Below, in pieces: positions 26,101-39,414 of a stretch of DNA of 64,000 nucleotides. How positions within the stretch are numbered: the stretch's first letter is position 1; each line of letters begins with the position of its first letter. Made by a program: the position numbers and the translations under genes. The DNA is from Nomia melanderi (Eukaryota > Arthropoda > Insecta > Hymenoptera > Halictidae): assembly GCF_051020985.1 (NCBI RefSeq), contig NW_027475167.1:1-64000 (forward strand). The letters are read 5' to 3'. The notes under the pieces were generated by a model. That model ran no database searches. It was not told the DNA's origin and saw only the letters and a list, made by a program, of their open reading frames with translations.

Positions 26101-26859
26101 TGGGGCCGGACACTCAGGGTCAGGGAAAAATCCAATATATATCTGGTGATATCTCGGGTGCTATTAGAGATAGCGCAATAAACCAAAGTGCATTGTCTGC
26201 AGGAGGCCCTGGCGCATCAATCTGTGCAGCGGGAACGACCGCGGACCACCAGGGGCCGATAAAACTACCGTCTCATGGGGTCGGACACACAGGGTCAGGG
26301 AAAAATCCAATATAAATCTGGTGATACCTCGGGTGCTATTACAGATAGCTCGATAAATCAAAGTGCATTGTCTGCAGGAGGCCCTAGCGCATGAATCTGT
26401 GCAGCGGGAACTACGTCGGACCACCAGGGGCCGAGAAAACCACCGTCTCATGGGGCCGGACTGTCAGGGTCAAGTAAAAATCCAATATATATCTGGTGAT
26501 ATCTCGGGTGCTATTAGAGATAGCGAAATAAATCAAAGTGCATTGTCTGCAGGAGGCCCTGGCGCATGAATTTGTGCAGCGGGAACGACCTCGGCCAACC
26601 AGGGGCCCAGAAAACCACCGTCTCATGGGGCCTGACACTCAGGGTCAGGGGAAAATCCAATATATATATGGTGATATCTCGGGTGCTATTACAGATAGCG
26701 CAATAAATCAAAGTGTATTGTCTGTAGAAGGCCCTGGCGCATGAATCTGTGCAGCGGGAACTTCCTCGGACCACCAGGGGCCGAGAAAACCACCGTCTCA
26801 TGGGGTCGGACACTCAGGACCAGGGAAAAATCCAATATAAATCTGGTGATATCTCGGGT

Positions 26860-27210
26860 GCTATTACAGATAGCGCAATAAATCAAAGTGCATTGTCTGC
26901 AGGAGACCCTGGTGCATGAATCTGTGCAGCGGGATCGACCTCGGACCACCAGGGGCCGAGAAAATCACCGTCTCATGGGGCCGGACTGTCAGGGTCAAGT
27001 AAAAATCCAATATATATCTGGTGATATCTCGGGTGCTATTAGAAATAGCGAAATATATCAAAGTGCATTGTCTGCAGGAGGCCCCGGCGCATGAATCTGT
27101 GCAGCGGGATCGACCTCGGACCACCAGGGGCCGAGAAAATCACCGTCTCATGGGGCCGGACTGTCAGGGTCAAGGAAAAATCCAATATATATCTGGTGAT
27201 ATCTCGGGTG
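26860..27210 (+). repeat. Higher-order block P, short copy
   Basis: A two-monomer string with GTCTGCAGGAGACCCTGGTG, GTCAAGTAAAAATCC and TTAGAAATAGCGAAATATATC. The same string recurs at 30.36, 35.79 and, in part, 27.84 kb. Confidence 0.8.
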
Positions 27211-27799
27211 CTATTAGAAATAGCGAAATAAATCAAAGTGTATTGTCTGTAGAAGGCCCTGGCGCATGAATCTGTGCAGCGGGAACTTCCTCGGACCACC
27301 AGGCGCCGAGACAACCACCGTGTCATGGGGTCGGACACTCAGGACCAGGGAAAAATCCAATATAAATCTGGTGATATCTCGGGTGCTATTACAGATAGCG
27401 CAATAAATCAAAGTGCATTGTCTGCAGGAGACCCTGGTGCATGAATCTGTGCAGCGGGAACGACCTCGGACCACCAGGGGCCGAGAAAACGACCGTCTCA
27501 TGGGGTCGGACACTCAGGGTCATGGAAAAATCCAATATATATCTGGTGATATCTCGGGTGCTATTAGAGATAGCGAAATAAATCAAAGTGCATTGACTGA
27601 AGGAGGCCCTGGCGCATGAATCTGTGCAGCGGCATCGACTTCGGACCACCGGGGGCCGTGAAAATCACCGTCTCATGGGGCCGGACTGTCAGGGTCAGGG
27701 AAAAATCCGATATATATCTGGTGATATCTCGGGTGCTATTTGAGATAGCTCAATAAACCAAAGTGCATTGTCTGCAGGAGGCCCTAGCGCATGAATCTG

Positions 27800-28695
27800 T
27801 GCAGCGGGAACTACGTCGGACCACCAGGGGCCGAGAAAACCACCGTCTCATGGGGCCGGACTGTCAGGGTCAAGTAAAAATCCAATATATATCTGGTGAT
27901 ATCTCGGGTGCTATTAGAAATAGCGAAATATATCAAAGTGCATTGTCTGCAGGAGGCCCCGGCGCATGAATCTGTGCAGCGGGATCGACCTCGGACCACC
28001 AGGGGCCGAGAAAATCACCGTCTCATGGGGCCGGACTGTCAGGGTCAAGGAAAAATCCAATATATATCTGGTGATATCTCGGGTGCTATTAGAAATAGCG
28101 AAATAAATCAAAGTGCATTGTCTGCAGGAGGCCCTGGCGCATGAATCTGTGCAGCGGAATCGACCTCGGACCACCAGGGGCCGAGAATACCACCGTCTCA
28201 TGGGGTCGGACACTCAGGGTCAGTGAAAAATCCAATATAAATCTGGTGATATCTCGGGTGCTATTACAGATAGCGCAATAAATCAAAGTGTATTGTCTGT
28301 AGAAGGCCCTGGCGCATGAATCTGTGCAGTGGGAACTTCCTCGGACCACCAGGCGCCGAGACAACCACCGTGTCATGGGGTCGGACACTCAGGACCAGGG
28401 AAAAATCCAATATAAATCTGGTGATATCTCGGGTGCTATTACAGATAGCGCAATAAATCAAAGTGCATTGTCTGCAGGAGACCCTGGTGCATGAATCTGT
28501 GCAGCGGGATCGACCTCGGACCACCAGGGGCCGAGAAAACCACCGTCTCATGGGGTCGGACACTCAGGGTCAGGGAAAAATCCAATATAAATCTGGTGAT
28601 ATCACGGGTTGTATTACAGATAGCGCAATAAATCAAAGTACATTGTCTGTAGGAGGCCCTGGCGCATGAATCTGTGCAGCGGGATCGACCTCGGA
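27800..28695 (+). repeat. Higher-order block P, copy 1
   Basis: Five monomers in the order AGTAAAAATCC, GAAATAGCGAAATATATC, CGAGAATACCACC, TGTCTGTAGAAGGCCC, CAGGCGCCGAGACAACC and GATATCACGGGTTGTATTAC. The block recurs 2,624 bp later (30,424 on) and 8,047 bp later (35,847 on). The last mark reads GGGTTGTATT here but GGGTGGTATT in the other copies. Confidence 0.85.
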
Positions 28696-28929
28696 CCACC
28701 AGGGGCCGAGAAAACCACCGTCTCATGGGGTCGGACTGTCAGGGTCAGGGAAAAATCCAATATATATCTGGTGATATCTCGGGTGCTATTAGAGATAGTG
28801 CAATAAATCAGAGTGAATTATCTGCATGTGGCCCTGGCGCATGAATCTGTGCAGCGGGAACGACCACGGACCACCAGGGGCCGAGAAAAACACCGTCTCA
28901 TGGGGTCGGACACTCAGGGTCAGGGAAAA

Positions 28930-29300
28930 ATCCAATATATATATGGTGATATCTCGGGTGCTATTAGAGATAGCGAAATAAATCAAAGTGCATTGTCTGT
29001 AGGAGGCTCTGGAGCATGAATCTGTGCAGCGGAATCGACCTCGGACCACCAGGGGCCGAAAAAACCACCGTCTCATGCGGTCGGACTGTCAGGGTCAGGG
29101 AAAAATCCAATATATGTCTGGTGATATCTCGGGTGCTATTAGAGAAAGCGCAATAAATCAAAGAGAATTATCTGCATGCGGCCCTGGCGCATGAATCGGT
29201 GCAGCGGGAACGACCTCGGACCACCAGGGGCCGAGAAAACCACCGTCTCATGGGGTCGGACTGTCAGGGTCAGGGAAAAATCCAATATATATCTGGTGAT
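28930..29300 (+). repeat. Higher-order block Q, copy 1
   Basis: Two-monomer signature: AGGCTCTGGAGCATG, GGGGCCGAAAAAACC, CATGCGGTCGG, GAGAAAGCGCAATAAATC, AGAGAATTATCTGCATGCGG and GAATCGGTGCAGCGGG. Further copies lie at 32.60, 34.70 and 37.33 kb, and the left half alone occurs near 25.68 kb. Confidence 0.85.
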
Positions 29301-30309
29301 ATCTCGGGTGCTATTACAGATAGCGCAATAAATCAAAGTGCATTGTCTGCAGCAGGCCCTGGCGCATGAATCTGTGCAGCGGGAACGACCTCGGACCATC
29401 AGGGGCCGAGAAAACTACCGTCTCATGGGGCCGGACACTCAGGGTCAGGGAAAAGTCCAATATATATCTGGTGATATCTCGGGTGCTATTACAGATAGCG
29501 CAATAAATAAAGGGCATTGTCTGTAGGAGGGCCTGGCGCATGAATCTGTGCAGCGGGAACGACCTCGGACCATCAGGGGCCGAGAAAACTACCGTCTCAT
29601 GGGGCCGGACACTCAGGGTCAGGGAAAAATCCAATATATATCTGGTGATATCTCGGGTGCTATTAGAGATAGCGCAATAAACCAAAGTGCATTGTCTGCC
29701 GGAGGCCCTGGCGCATGAATCTGTGCAGCGGGAACGACCGCGGACCACCAGGGGCCGAGAAAACCACCGTCTCATGGGGTCGGACACTCAGGGTCAGGGA
29801 AAAATCCAATATAAATCTGGTGATATCTCGGGTGCTATTACAGATAGGGCAATAAACCAAAGTGAATTATCTATAGGAGGCCCTGGCGCATTAATCTGTG
29901 CAGCGGGATCGACCTCGGACCACCAGGGGCCGAGAAAATCACCGGCACATGGGGCCGGACTGTCAGGGTCAAGCAAAAATCCAATATATATCTGGTGATA
30001 TCTCGGGTGCTATTAGAGATAGCGAAATTAATCAAAGTGCATTGTCTGCAGGAGGCCCTGGCGCATGAATTTGTGCAGCGGGAACGACCTCGGCCAACCA
30101 GGGGCCCAGAAAACCACCGTCTCATGGGGCCTGACACTCAGGGTCAGGGGAAAATCCAATATATATATGGTGATATCTCGGGTGCTATTACAGATAGCGC
30201 AATAAATCAAAGTGTATTGTCTGTAGAAGGCCCTGGCGCATGAATCTGTGCAGCGGGAACTTCCTCGGACCACCAGGGGCCGAGAAAACCACCGTCTCAT
30301 GGGGTCGGA

Positions 30310-31460
30310 CACTCAGGACCAGGGAAAAATCCAATATAAATCTGGTGATATCTCGGGTGCTATTACAGATAGCGCAATAAATCAAAGTGCATTGTCTGCA
30401 GGAGACCCTGGTGCATGAATCTGTGCAGCGGGATCGACCTCGGACCACCAGGGGCCGAGAAAATCACCGTCTCATGGGGCCGGACTGTCAGGGTCAAGTA
30501 AAAATCCAATATATATCTGGTGATATCTCGGGTGCTATTAGAAATAGCGAAATATATCAAAGTGCATTGTCTGCAGGAGGCCCCGGCGCATGAATCTGTG
30601 CAGCGGGATCGACCTCGGACCACCAGGGGCCGAGAAAATCACCGTCTCATGGGGCCGGACTGTCAGGGTCAAGGAAAAATCCAATATATATCTGGTGATA
30701 TCTCGGGTGCTATTAGAAATAGCGAAATAAATCAAAATGCATTGTCTGCAGGAGGCCCTGGCGCATGAATCTGTGCAGCGGAATCGACCTCGGACCACCA
30801 GGGGCCGAGAATACCACCGTCTCATGGGGTCGGACACTCAGGGTCAGTGAAAAATCCAATATAAATCTGGTGATATCTCGGGTGCTATTACAGATAGCGC
30901 AATAAATCAAAGTGTATTGTCTGTAGAAGGCCCTGGCGCATGAATCTGTGCAGCGGGAACTTCCTCGGACCACCAGGCGCCGAGACAACCACCGTGTCAT
31001 GGGGTCGGACACTCAGGACCAGGGAAAAATCCAATATAAATCTGGTGATATCTCGGGTGCTATTACAGATAGCGCAATAAATCAAAGTGCATTGTCTGCA
31101 GGAGACCCTGGTGCATGAATCTGTGCAGCGGGATCGACCTCGGACCACCAGGGGCCGAGAAAACCACCGTCTCATGGGGTCGGACACTCAGGGTCAGGGC
31201 AAAATCCAATATAAATCTGGTGATATCACGGGTGGTATTACAGATAGCGCAATAAATCAAAGTACATTGTCTGTAGGAGGCCCTGGCGCATGAATCTGTG
31301 CAGCGGGATCGACCTCGGACCACGAGGGACCGAGAAAACCACCGACACATGGGGCCGGACTGTCAGGGTCAAAGAAAAATCCAATATATATCTGGTGATA
31401 TCTCGGGTGCTATTAGAGATAGCGAAATAAATCAAAGTGCATTGTCTGCAGGAGGCCTTG
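30310..31460 (+). repeat. Higher-order block P, copy 2
   Basis: About 1,150 bp is nearly identical to 35,733-36,883 at a constant spacing of 5,423 bp (31 monomers minus 2 bp). It extends past copy 1 through CACGAGGGACCGAG and GTCAAAGAAAAATCC near 31,320-31,385. Confidence 0.88.
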
Positions 31461-33050
31461 GCGCATGAATCTGTTCAGCGGGATCGCCCTCAGACCACCA
31501 GGGGCCGAGAAAACCACCGTCTCATGGGGTCGGACACTCAGGGTCAGGGAAAAATCCAATATATATCTGGTGATATCTCGGGTGCTATTAGAGATAGCGC
31601 AATAAATCAAAGTGAATTATCTGCAGGGGACCCTGGCGCATGAATCTGTGCAGCGGGATCGACCTCGGACCACGAGGGACCGAGAATACCATCGACACAT
31701 GGGGCCGGACTGTCAGGGTCAAGGAAAAATCCAATATATATCTGGTGATATCTCGGGTGCTATTAGAGATAGCGCAATAAACCAAAGTGCATTGTGTGTA
31801 GGCGGCCCTGGCGCATGAGTGTGAGCAGCGGGATCGACCTCGGACCACCAGGGGCCGAGAAAATCACCGTCTCATGGGCCGGACTGTCAGGGTCAGGGAA
31901 AAATCCAATATATATCTGGTGATATCTTGGGTGCTATTAGAGATAGCGCAATATATCAAAGTGCATTGTCTGTAGGAGGCACTGGCGAATGAATCTGTGC
32001 AGCAGGAACTACCTCGGACCACCAGGGGCCGAGACAACCACCGTCTCATGGGGCCGGATACTCAGGGTCAGGGAAAAATCCAATATATATCTGGTGATAT
32101 CTCGGGTGCTATTTGAGATAGCTCAATAAACCAAAGTGCATTGTGTGTAGGAGGCACTGGCGAATGAATCTGTGCAGCAGGAACTACCTCGGACCACCAG
32201 GGACCGAGAAAATTACAGATATTTGGAATCCGTCACCCAAGGTCATGTAAACATCCAATATATACCTGGTGATATCTCGGGTGCTATTACAGATAGCGCA
32301 ATAAATCAAAGTGCATTGTCTGTAGGAGGCCCTGGCGCATGAATCTGTGCAGCGGGATCGACCTCGGACCACCAGGGGCCGAGAAAACCACCGACACATG
32401 GGGCCGGACACTCAGGGTCAGGGAAAAATCCAATATATATCTGGTGATATCTCAGGTGCTATTAGAGATAGCGTAATAAATCAAAGTGCATTGTCTGTAG
32501 GAGGCCCTGGCGCATGAAACTGTGCAGCGGAATCGACCTCGGACCAGCAGGGGCCGAGAAAACTACCGTCTCATGGGGTCGGACACTCAGGGTCAGGGAA
32601 AAATCCAATATATATCTGGTGATATCTCGGGTGCTATTAGAGATAGCGAAATAAATCAAAGTGCATTGTCTGTAGGAGGCTCTGGAGCATGAATCTGTGC
32701 AGCGGAATCGACCTCGGACCACCAGGGGCCGAAAAAACCACCGTCTCATGCGGTCGGACTGTCAGGGTCAGGGAAAAATCCAATATATGTCTGGTGATAT
32801 CTCGGGTGCTATTAGAGAAAGCGCAATAAATCAAAGAGAATTATCTGCATGCGGCCCTGGCGCATGAATCGGTGCAGCGGGAACGACCTCGGACCACCAG
32901 GGGCCGAGAAAACCACCGTCTCATGGGGTCGGACTGTCAGGGTCAGGGAAAAATCCAATATATATCTGGTGATATCTCGGGTGCTATTACAGATAGCGCA
33001 ATAAATCAAAGTGCATTGTCTGCAGGAGGCCCTGGCGCATGAATCTGTGC
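31455..33050 (+). repeat. Higher-order block R+Q, copy 1
   Basis: About nine monomers match 33,904-35,150 in order, but the spacing drops from 2,449 to 2,275 to 2,100 bp, so copy 2 lacks two monomers (around 31,820-32,000 and 32,430-32,600 of this copy). Marks are ATCTGTTCAGCGGGATCGCC, GTGTGTAGGCGGCCC, GTGAGCAGCGGG, the type-B segment at 32,208-32,260, and the Q signature at 32,680-32,880. Confidence 0.85.
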
Positions 33051-33903
33051 AGCGGAATCGACCTCGGACCACCAGGGGCCGAGAATACCACCGTCTCATG
33101 GGGTCGGACACTCAGGGTCAGTGAAAAATCCAATATAAATCTGGTGATATCTCGGGTGCTATTACAGATAGCGCAATAAATCAAAGTGCATTGTCTGCAG
33201 GAGGCCCTAGCGCATGAATCTGTGCAGCGGGAACGACCTCGGACCACCAGGGGCCGAGAAAACGACCGTCTCATGGGGTCGGACACTCAGGGTCATGGAA
33301 AAATCCAATATATATCTGGTGATATCTCGGGTGCTATTAGAGATAGCGAAATAAATCAAAGTGCATTGACTGAAGGAGGCCCTGGCGCATGAATCTGTGC
33401 AGCGGCATCGACTTCGGACCACCGGGGGCCGAGAAAATCACCGTCTCATGGGGCCGGACTGTCAGGGTCAGGGAAAAATCCGATATATATCTGGTGATAT
33501 CTCGGGTGCTATTTGAGATAGCTCAATAAACCAAAGTGCATTGTCTGTAGGAGGCACTGGCGAATGAATCTGTGCAGCAGGAACTACCTCGGACCACCAG
33601 GGGCCGAGAAAACCACCGTCTCATGGGGCCGGACACTCAGGGTGAGTGGAAAATACAATATATACCTGGTGATATCTCGGGTGCTATTACAGATAGCGCA
33701 ATAAATCAAAGTGCATTGTCTGTAGGAGGCCCTGGCGCATGAATCTGTCCAGCGGGAACGACCTCGGACCACCAGGGGCCGAGAAAACCACCGACACATG
33801 GGGCCGGACTGTCAGGGTCAGGGAAAAATGCAGCATATACCTGGTGATATCTCGGGTGCTATTACAGATAGCGCAATAAACCAAAGTGAATTGTCTGCAG
33901 GAA

Positions 33904-35150
33904 GCCTTGGCGCATGAATCTGTTCAGCGGGATCGCCCTCAGACCACCAGGGGCCGAGAAAACCACCGTCTCATGGGGTCGGACACTCAGGGTCAGGGAA
34001 AAATCCAATATATATCTGGTGATATCTCGGGTGCTATTAGAGATAGCGCAATAAATCAAAGTGAATTATCTGCAGGGGACCCTGGCGCATGAATCTGTGC
34101 AGCGGGATCGACCTCGGACCACGAGGGACCGAGAATACCATCGACACATGGGGCCGGACTGTCAGAGTCAAGGAAAAATCCAATATATATCTGGTGATAT
34201 CTCGGGTGCTATTAGAGATAGCGCAATAAACCAAAGTGCATTGTGTGTAGGCGGCCCTGGCGCATGAATGTGAGCAGCGGGAACTACCTCGGACCACCAG
34301 GGGCCGAGACAACCACCGTCTCATGGGGCCGGATACTCAGGGTCAGGGAAAAATCCAATATATATCTGGTGATATCTCGGGTGCTATTTGAGATAGCTCA
34401 ATAAACCAAAGTGCATTGTCTGTAGGAGGCACTGGCGAATGAATCTGTGCAGCAGGAACTACCTCGGACCACCAGGGACCGAGAAAATTACAGATATTTG
34501 GAATCCGTCACCCAAGGTCATGTAAACATCCAATATATACCTGGTGATATCTCGGGTGCTATTACAGATAGCGCAATAAATCAAAGTGCATTGTCTGTAG
34601 GAGGCCCTGGCGCATGAATCTGTGCAGCGGGATCGACCTCGGACCACCAGGGGCCGAGAAAACCACCGACACATGGGGCCGGACACTCAGGGTCAGGGAA
34701 AAATCCAATATATATCTGGTGATATCTCGGGTGCTATTAGAGATAGCGAAATAAATCAAAGTGCATTGTCTGTAGGAGGCTCTGGAGCATGAATCTGTGC
34801 AGCGGAATCGACCTCGGACCACCAGGGGCCGAAAAAACCACCGTCTCATGCGGTCGGACTGTCAGGGTCAGGGAAAAATCCAATATATGTCTGGTGATAT
34901 CTCGGGTGCTATTAGAGAAAGCGCAATAAATCAAAGAGAATTATCTGCATGCGGCCCTGGCGCATGAATCGGTGCAGCGGGAACGACCTCGGACCACCAG
35001 GGGCCGAGAAAACCACCGTCTCATGGGGTCGGACTGTCAGGGTCAGGGAAAAATCCAATATATATCTGGTGATATCTCGGGTGCTATTACAGATAGCGCA
35101 ATAAATCAAAGTGCATTGTCTGCAGGAGGCCCTGGCGCATGAATCTGTGC
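33904..35150 (+). repeat. Higher-order block R+Q, copy 2
   Basis: Shortened copy of 31,455-33,050 missing two internal monomers. At 34,260-34,320 it passes directly from GTGAGCAGCGGGA to the ACTACCTCGGACC type, so the lost monomer was removed between homologous sites. It contains the type-B segment at 34,485-34,535 and a full Q signature at 34,780-34,980. Confidence 0.85.
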
Positions 35151-35732
35151 AGCGGGAACGACCTCGGACCATCAGGGGCCGAGAAAACTACCGTCTCATG
35201 GGGCCGGACACTCAGGGCCAGGGAAAAGTCCAATATATATCTGGTGATATCTCGGGTGCTATTACAGATAGCGCAATAAATCAAAGTGCATTGTCTGTAG
35301 GATTCCCTGACGCATGAATCTGTGCAGCGGGAACGACCTCGGACCATCAGGGGCCGAGAAAACTACCGTCTCATGGGGCCGGACACTCAGGGTCAGGGAA
35401 AAATCCAATATATATCTGGTGATATCTCGGGTGCTATTAGAGATAGCGCAATAAACCAAAGTGCATTGTCTGCCGGAGGCCCTGGCGCATGAATCTGTGC
35501 AGCGGGAACGACCGCGGACCACCAGGGGCCGAGAAAATCACCGTCTCATGGGCCGGACTGTCAGGGTCAGGGAAAAATCCAATATATATCTGGTGATATC
35601 TTGGGTGCTATTAGAGATAGCGCAATATATCAAAGTGCATTGTCTGTAGGAGGCACTGGCGAATGAATCTGTGCAGCAGGAACTACCTCGGACCACCAGG
35701 GGCCGAGACAACCACCGTGTCATGGGGTCGGA

Positions 35733-36883
35733 CACTCAGGACCAGGGAAAAATCCAATATAAATCTGGTGATATCTCGGGTGCTATTACAGATAGCGCAA
35801 TAAATCAAAGTGCATTGTCTGCAGGAGACCCTGGTGCATGAATCTGTGCAGCGGGATCGACCTCGGACCACCAGGGGCCGAGAAAATCACCGTCTCATGG
35901 GGCCGGACTGTCAGGGTCAAGTAAAAATCCAATATATATCTGGTGATATCTCGGGTGCTATTAGAAATAGCGAAATATATCAAAGTGCATTGTCTGCAGG
36001 AGGCCCCGGCGCATGAATCTGTGCAGCGGGATCGACCTCGGACCACCAGGGGCCGAGAAAATCACCGTCTCATGGGGCCGGACTGTCAGGGTCAAGGAAA
36101 AATCCAATATATATCTGGTGATATCTCGGGTGCTATTAGAAATAGCGAAATAAATCAAAGTGCATTGTCTGCAGGAGGCCCTGGCGCATGAATCTGTGCA
36201 GCGGAATCGACCTCGGACCACCAGGGGCCGAGAATACCACCGTCTCATGGGGTCGGACACTCAGGGTCAGTGAAAAATCCAATATAAATCTGGTGATATC
36301 TCGGGTGCTATTACAGATAGCGCAATAAATCAAAGTGTATTGTCTGTAGAAGGCCCTGGCGCATGAATCTGTGCAGCGGGAACTTCCTCGGACCACCAGG
36401 CGCCGAGACAACCACCGTGTCATGGGGTCGGACACTCAGGACCAGGGAAAAATCCAATATAAATCTGGTGATATCTCGGGTGCTATTACAGATAGCGCAA
36501 TAAATCAAAGTGCATTGTCTGCAGGAGACCCTGGTGCATGAATCTGTGCAGCGGGATCGACCTCGGACCACCAGGGGCCGAGAAAACCACCGTCTCATGG
36601 GGTCGGACACTCAGGGTCAGGGAAAAATCCAATATAAATCTGGTGATATCACGGGTGGTATTACAGATAGCGCAATAAATCAAAGTACATTGTCTGTAGG
36701 AGGCCCTGGCGCATGAATCTGTGCAGCGGGATCGACCTCGGACCACGAGGGACCGAGAAAACCACCGACACATGGGGCCGGACTGTCAGGGTCAAAGAAA
36801 AATCCAATATATATCTGGTGATATCTCGGGTGCTATTAGAGATAGCGAAATAAATCAAAGTGCATTGTCTGCAGGAGGCCCTA
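35733..36883 (+). repeat. Higher-order block P, copy 3
   Basis: Copy of 30,310-31,460 with the same diagnostic order. On its left it is joined to a monomer of the GGCACTGGCGAATGAATC type (35,651), on its right to the CATGGAAAAATCC type (36,968). Its flanks therefore differ from those of copy 2, showing that blocks are cut and rejoined at monomer homology. Confidence 0.88.
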
Positions 36884-37059
36884 GCGCATGAATCTGTGCA
36901 GCGGGAACGACCTCGGACCACCAGGGGCCGAGAAAACGACCGTCTCATGGGGTCGGACACTCAGGGTCATGGAAAAATCCAATATATATCTGGTGATATC
37001 TCGGGTGCTATTAGAGATAGCGAAATAAATCAAAGTGCATTGTCTGTAGGAGGCACTGG

Positions 37060-37720
37060 CGAATGAATCTGTGCAGCAGGAACTACCTCGGACCACCAGG
37101 GACCGAGAAAATTACAGATATTTGGAATCCGTCACCCAAGGTCATGTAAACATCCAATATATACCTGGTGATATCTCGGGTGCTATTACAGATAGCGCAA
37201 TAAATCAAAGTGCATTGTCTGTAGGAGGCCCTGGCGCATGAAACTGTGCAGCGGAATCGACCTCGGACCAGCAGGGGCCGAGAAAACTACCGTCTCATGG
37301 GGTCGGACACTCAGGGTCAGGGAAAAATCCAATATATATCTGGTGATATCTCGGGTGCTATTAGAGATAGCGAAATAAATCAAAGTGCATTGTCTGTAAG
37401 AGGCTCTGGAGCATGAATCTGTGCAGCGGAATCGACCTCGGACCACCAGGGGCCGAAAAAACCACCGTCTCATGCGGTCGGACTGTCAGGGTCAGGGAAA
37501 AATCCAATATATGTCTGGTGATATCTCGGGTGCTATTAGAGAAAGCGCAATAAATCAAAGAGAATTATCTGCATGCGGCCCTGGCGCATGAATCGGTGCA
37601 GCGGGAACGACCTCGGACCACCAGGGGCCGAGAAAACCACCGTCTCATGGGGTCGGACTGTCAGGGTCAGGGAAAAATCCAATATATATCTGGTGATATC
37701 TCGGGTGCTATTAGAGATAG
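37060..37720 (+). repeat. Higher-order block R+Q, copy 3 (partial)
   Basis: Contains the type-B segment at 37,107-37,158, then the GAAACTGTGCAGCGGAATCG monomer (37,240) shared with 32,517, then the Q signature (37,402-37,610) with AAGAGGCTCTGG instead of AGGAGGCTCTGG. Spacing to copy 1 changes from 4,898 to 4,724 bp, one monomer. Confidence 0.82.
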
Positions 37721-38936
37721 CGCAATACACCAAAGTGAATTATCTGCAGGAGGCCCTGGCGCATGAATCTGTGCAGAGGGAACGACCTCGGATCACCAGG
37801 GTCCAAGAAAACCACCTGTGTCATGGGGCCGGACAGTCAGGGTCGGTGAAAAGACCAATATATATCTGGTGATATCTCGGGTGCTATTAGAGATAGCGCA
37901 ATAAACCAAAGTGAATTATCTGCAGGAGGCCCGGGCTCATGAATCTGTGCAGCGGGAACGACCTCAGACCACCAGGGGCCGAGAAAACCACGTCTCATGG
38001 GGCCGGACACTCAGGGTCAGGGAAAAATCAAATATATGTCTGGTGATATCTCGGGTGCTATTACAGATAGCGCAATAAATCAAAGTGCATTGTCTGTAGG
38101 AGGCCCTGGCGCATGAATCTGGACAGCGGGAGCCACCTCGGACTACCAAGGGCCGAGAAAATCACCGTCTCATGGGGCCGGACTTTCAGGGTCAGGGGAA
38201 AATCCAATATATATCTGGTGATATCTGGGGTGCTCTTACAGATAGCGCACTAAACCAAAGTGAATTATCTGCAGGAGGCCCTGGCGCATGAATCTGTGCA
38301 GCAGGAACGACATCGGACAACCAGGGGCCGCGAAAATTACAGATTTTCGGTATCCGTCACCCAATGTCATGTAAAAATCCAGCATATATCTGGTGATACA
38401 AAGGGTTCTATTACAGATAGCGCGATAAATCAAAGTGAATTATCTGCAGTAAGCCCCGGCGCATGATTCTGTGCAGCGGGAACGTCCTCGGACCACCAGG
38501 GGCCGAGAAAACCACCGACACATGGGGCGGGACACTCAGGGTCGGTTGAAATATTCAATATATATCTGGTGATATCTCGGGTGCTCTTACAGATTGGGCA
38601 CTAAACCAAAGTGAATTATCTACAGCGGGCACTGGGGCATGAATCTGTGCAGCGGGAACGACCTCGGTCCACCAGGGGCCGAGAAAACCACCGTCTCATG
38701 GGGCCGGACTGTCAGGGTCTGGGAAAAATCCAATATATATCTGGTGATATCTCGGGTGCTATTAGAAATAGCGAAATAAATCAAAGTGCATTGGCTGCCG
38801 GAGGCCCTGGCGCATGAATCTGTGCAGCGGGAACGACCTCGGACCACTAGGGGCCGAGAAAACCACCGTCTCATGGGGCCGGACTGTCAGGGTCTGGGAA
38901 AAATCCAATATATATCTGGTGATATCTCGGGTGCTA

Positions 38937-39414
38937 TTAGAGATAGCGAAATAAATCAAAGTGCATTGTCTGCAGGAGGCCCTGGCGCATGAATTTGTGC
39001 AGCGGGAAGGACCTCGGCCAACCAGGGGCCCAGAAAACCACCGTCTCATGGGGCCTGACACTCAGGGTCAGGGTAAAATCCAATATATATATGGTGATAT
39101 CTCGGGTGCTATTAAAGACAGCGCAATAAATCAAAGTGTATTGTGTGTAGAAGGCCCTGGCGCATGAATCTGTGCAGCGGGAACGTCCTCGGACCACCAG
39201 GGGCCGAGAAAACCACCGTCTCATGGGGTCCGACACTCAGGGTCAGGGAAAAATCCAATATAAATCTAGTGATATCACGGGTGGTATTACAGATAGCGCA
39301 ATAAATCAAAGTACATTGTCTGTAGGTCTGACCGAGAAAACCATCGACACATGGGGCCGGACTGTCAGGGTCAAGGAAAAATCCAATATATATCTGGTGA
39401 TATCTCGGGTGCTA
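38937..39414 (+). repeat. 478-bp higher-order unit with truncated monomer, copy 1
   Basis: Three monomers, one of them shortened by 47 bp (3 x 175 - 47 = 478). At about 39,325 the sequence jumps from GTCTGTAGG to TCTGACCGAGAAAACC, skipping the part that normally holds GGCGCATGAATCTGTGCAG and GACCTCGGACC. The dyad CTCGG/CCGAG loses its left arm. The unit is directly followed by its copy. Confidence 0.9.

Larger units (their letters stand above)
24400..29530 (+). repeat. Monomers with AATAAATAAAGGGCATTG deletion
   Basis: A one-base deletion gives AATAAATAAAGGGCATTG in place of AATAAATCAAAGTGCATTG at about 24,430, 24,955, 25,830 and 29,507. Each resulting monomer is 174 bp, exactly 58 codons. 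This is why the longest minus-strand open frames in the region (about 144-157 codons, for example 24,242-24,703 and 29,314-29,787) span these units. The frames are products of unit length, not genes. Confidence 0.8.
32200..37160 (+). repeat. Type-B monomer segments at 32.2, 34.5 and 37.1 kb
   Basis: Three segments (about 32,208-32,260, 34,485-34,537 and 37,107-37,159) read AATTACAGATATTTGGAATC, then CGTCACCCAAGGTCATG and TAAACATCCAATATAT. All are preceded by GGCACTGGCGAATGAATC, GCAGCAGGAACTACCTCGG and CAGGGACCGAG. They form one B sublineage, spread as part of the R+Q block. Confidence 0.85.
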
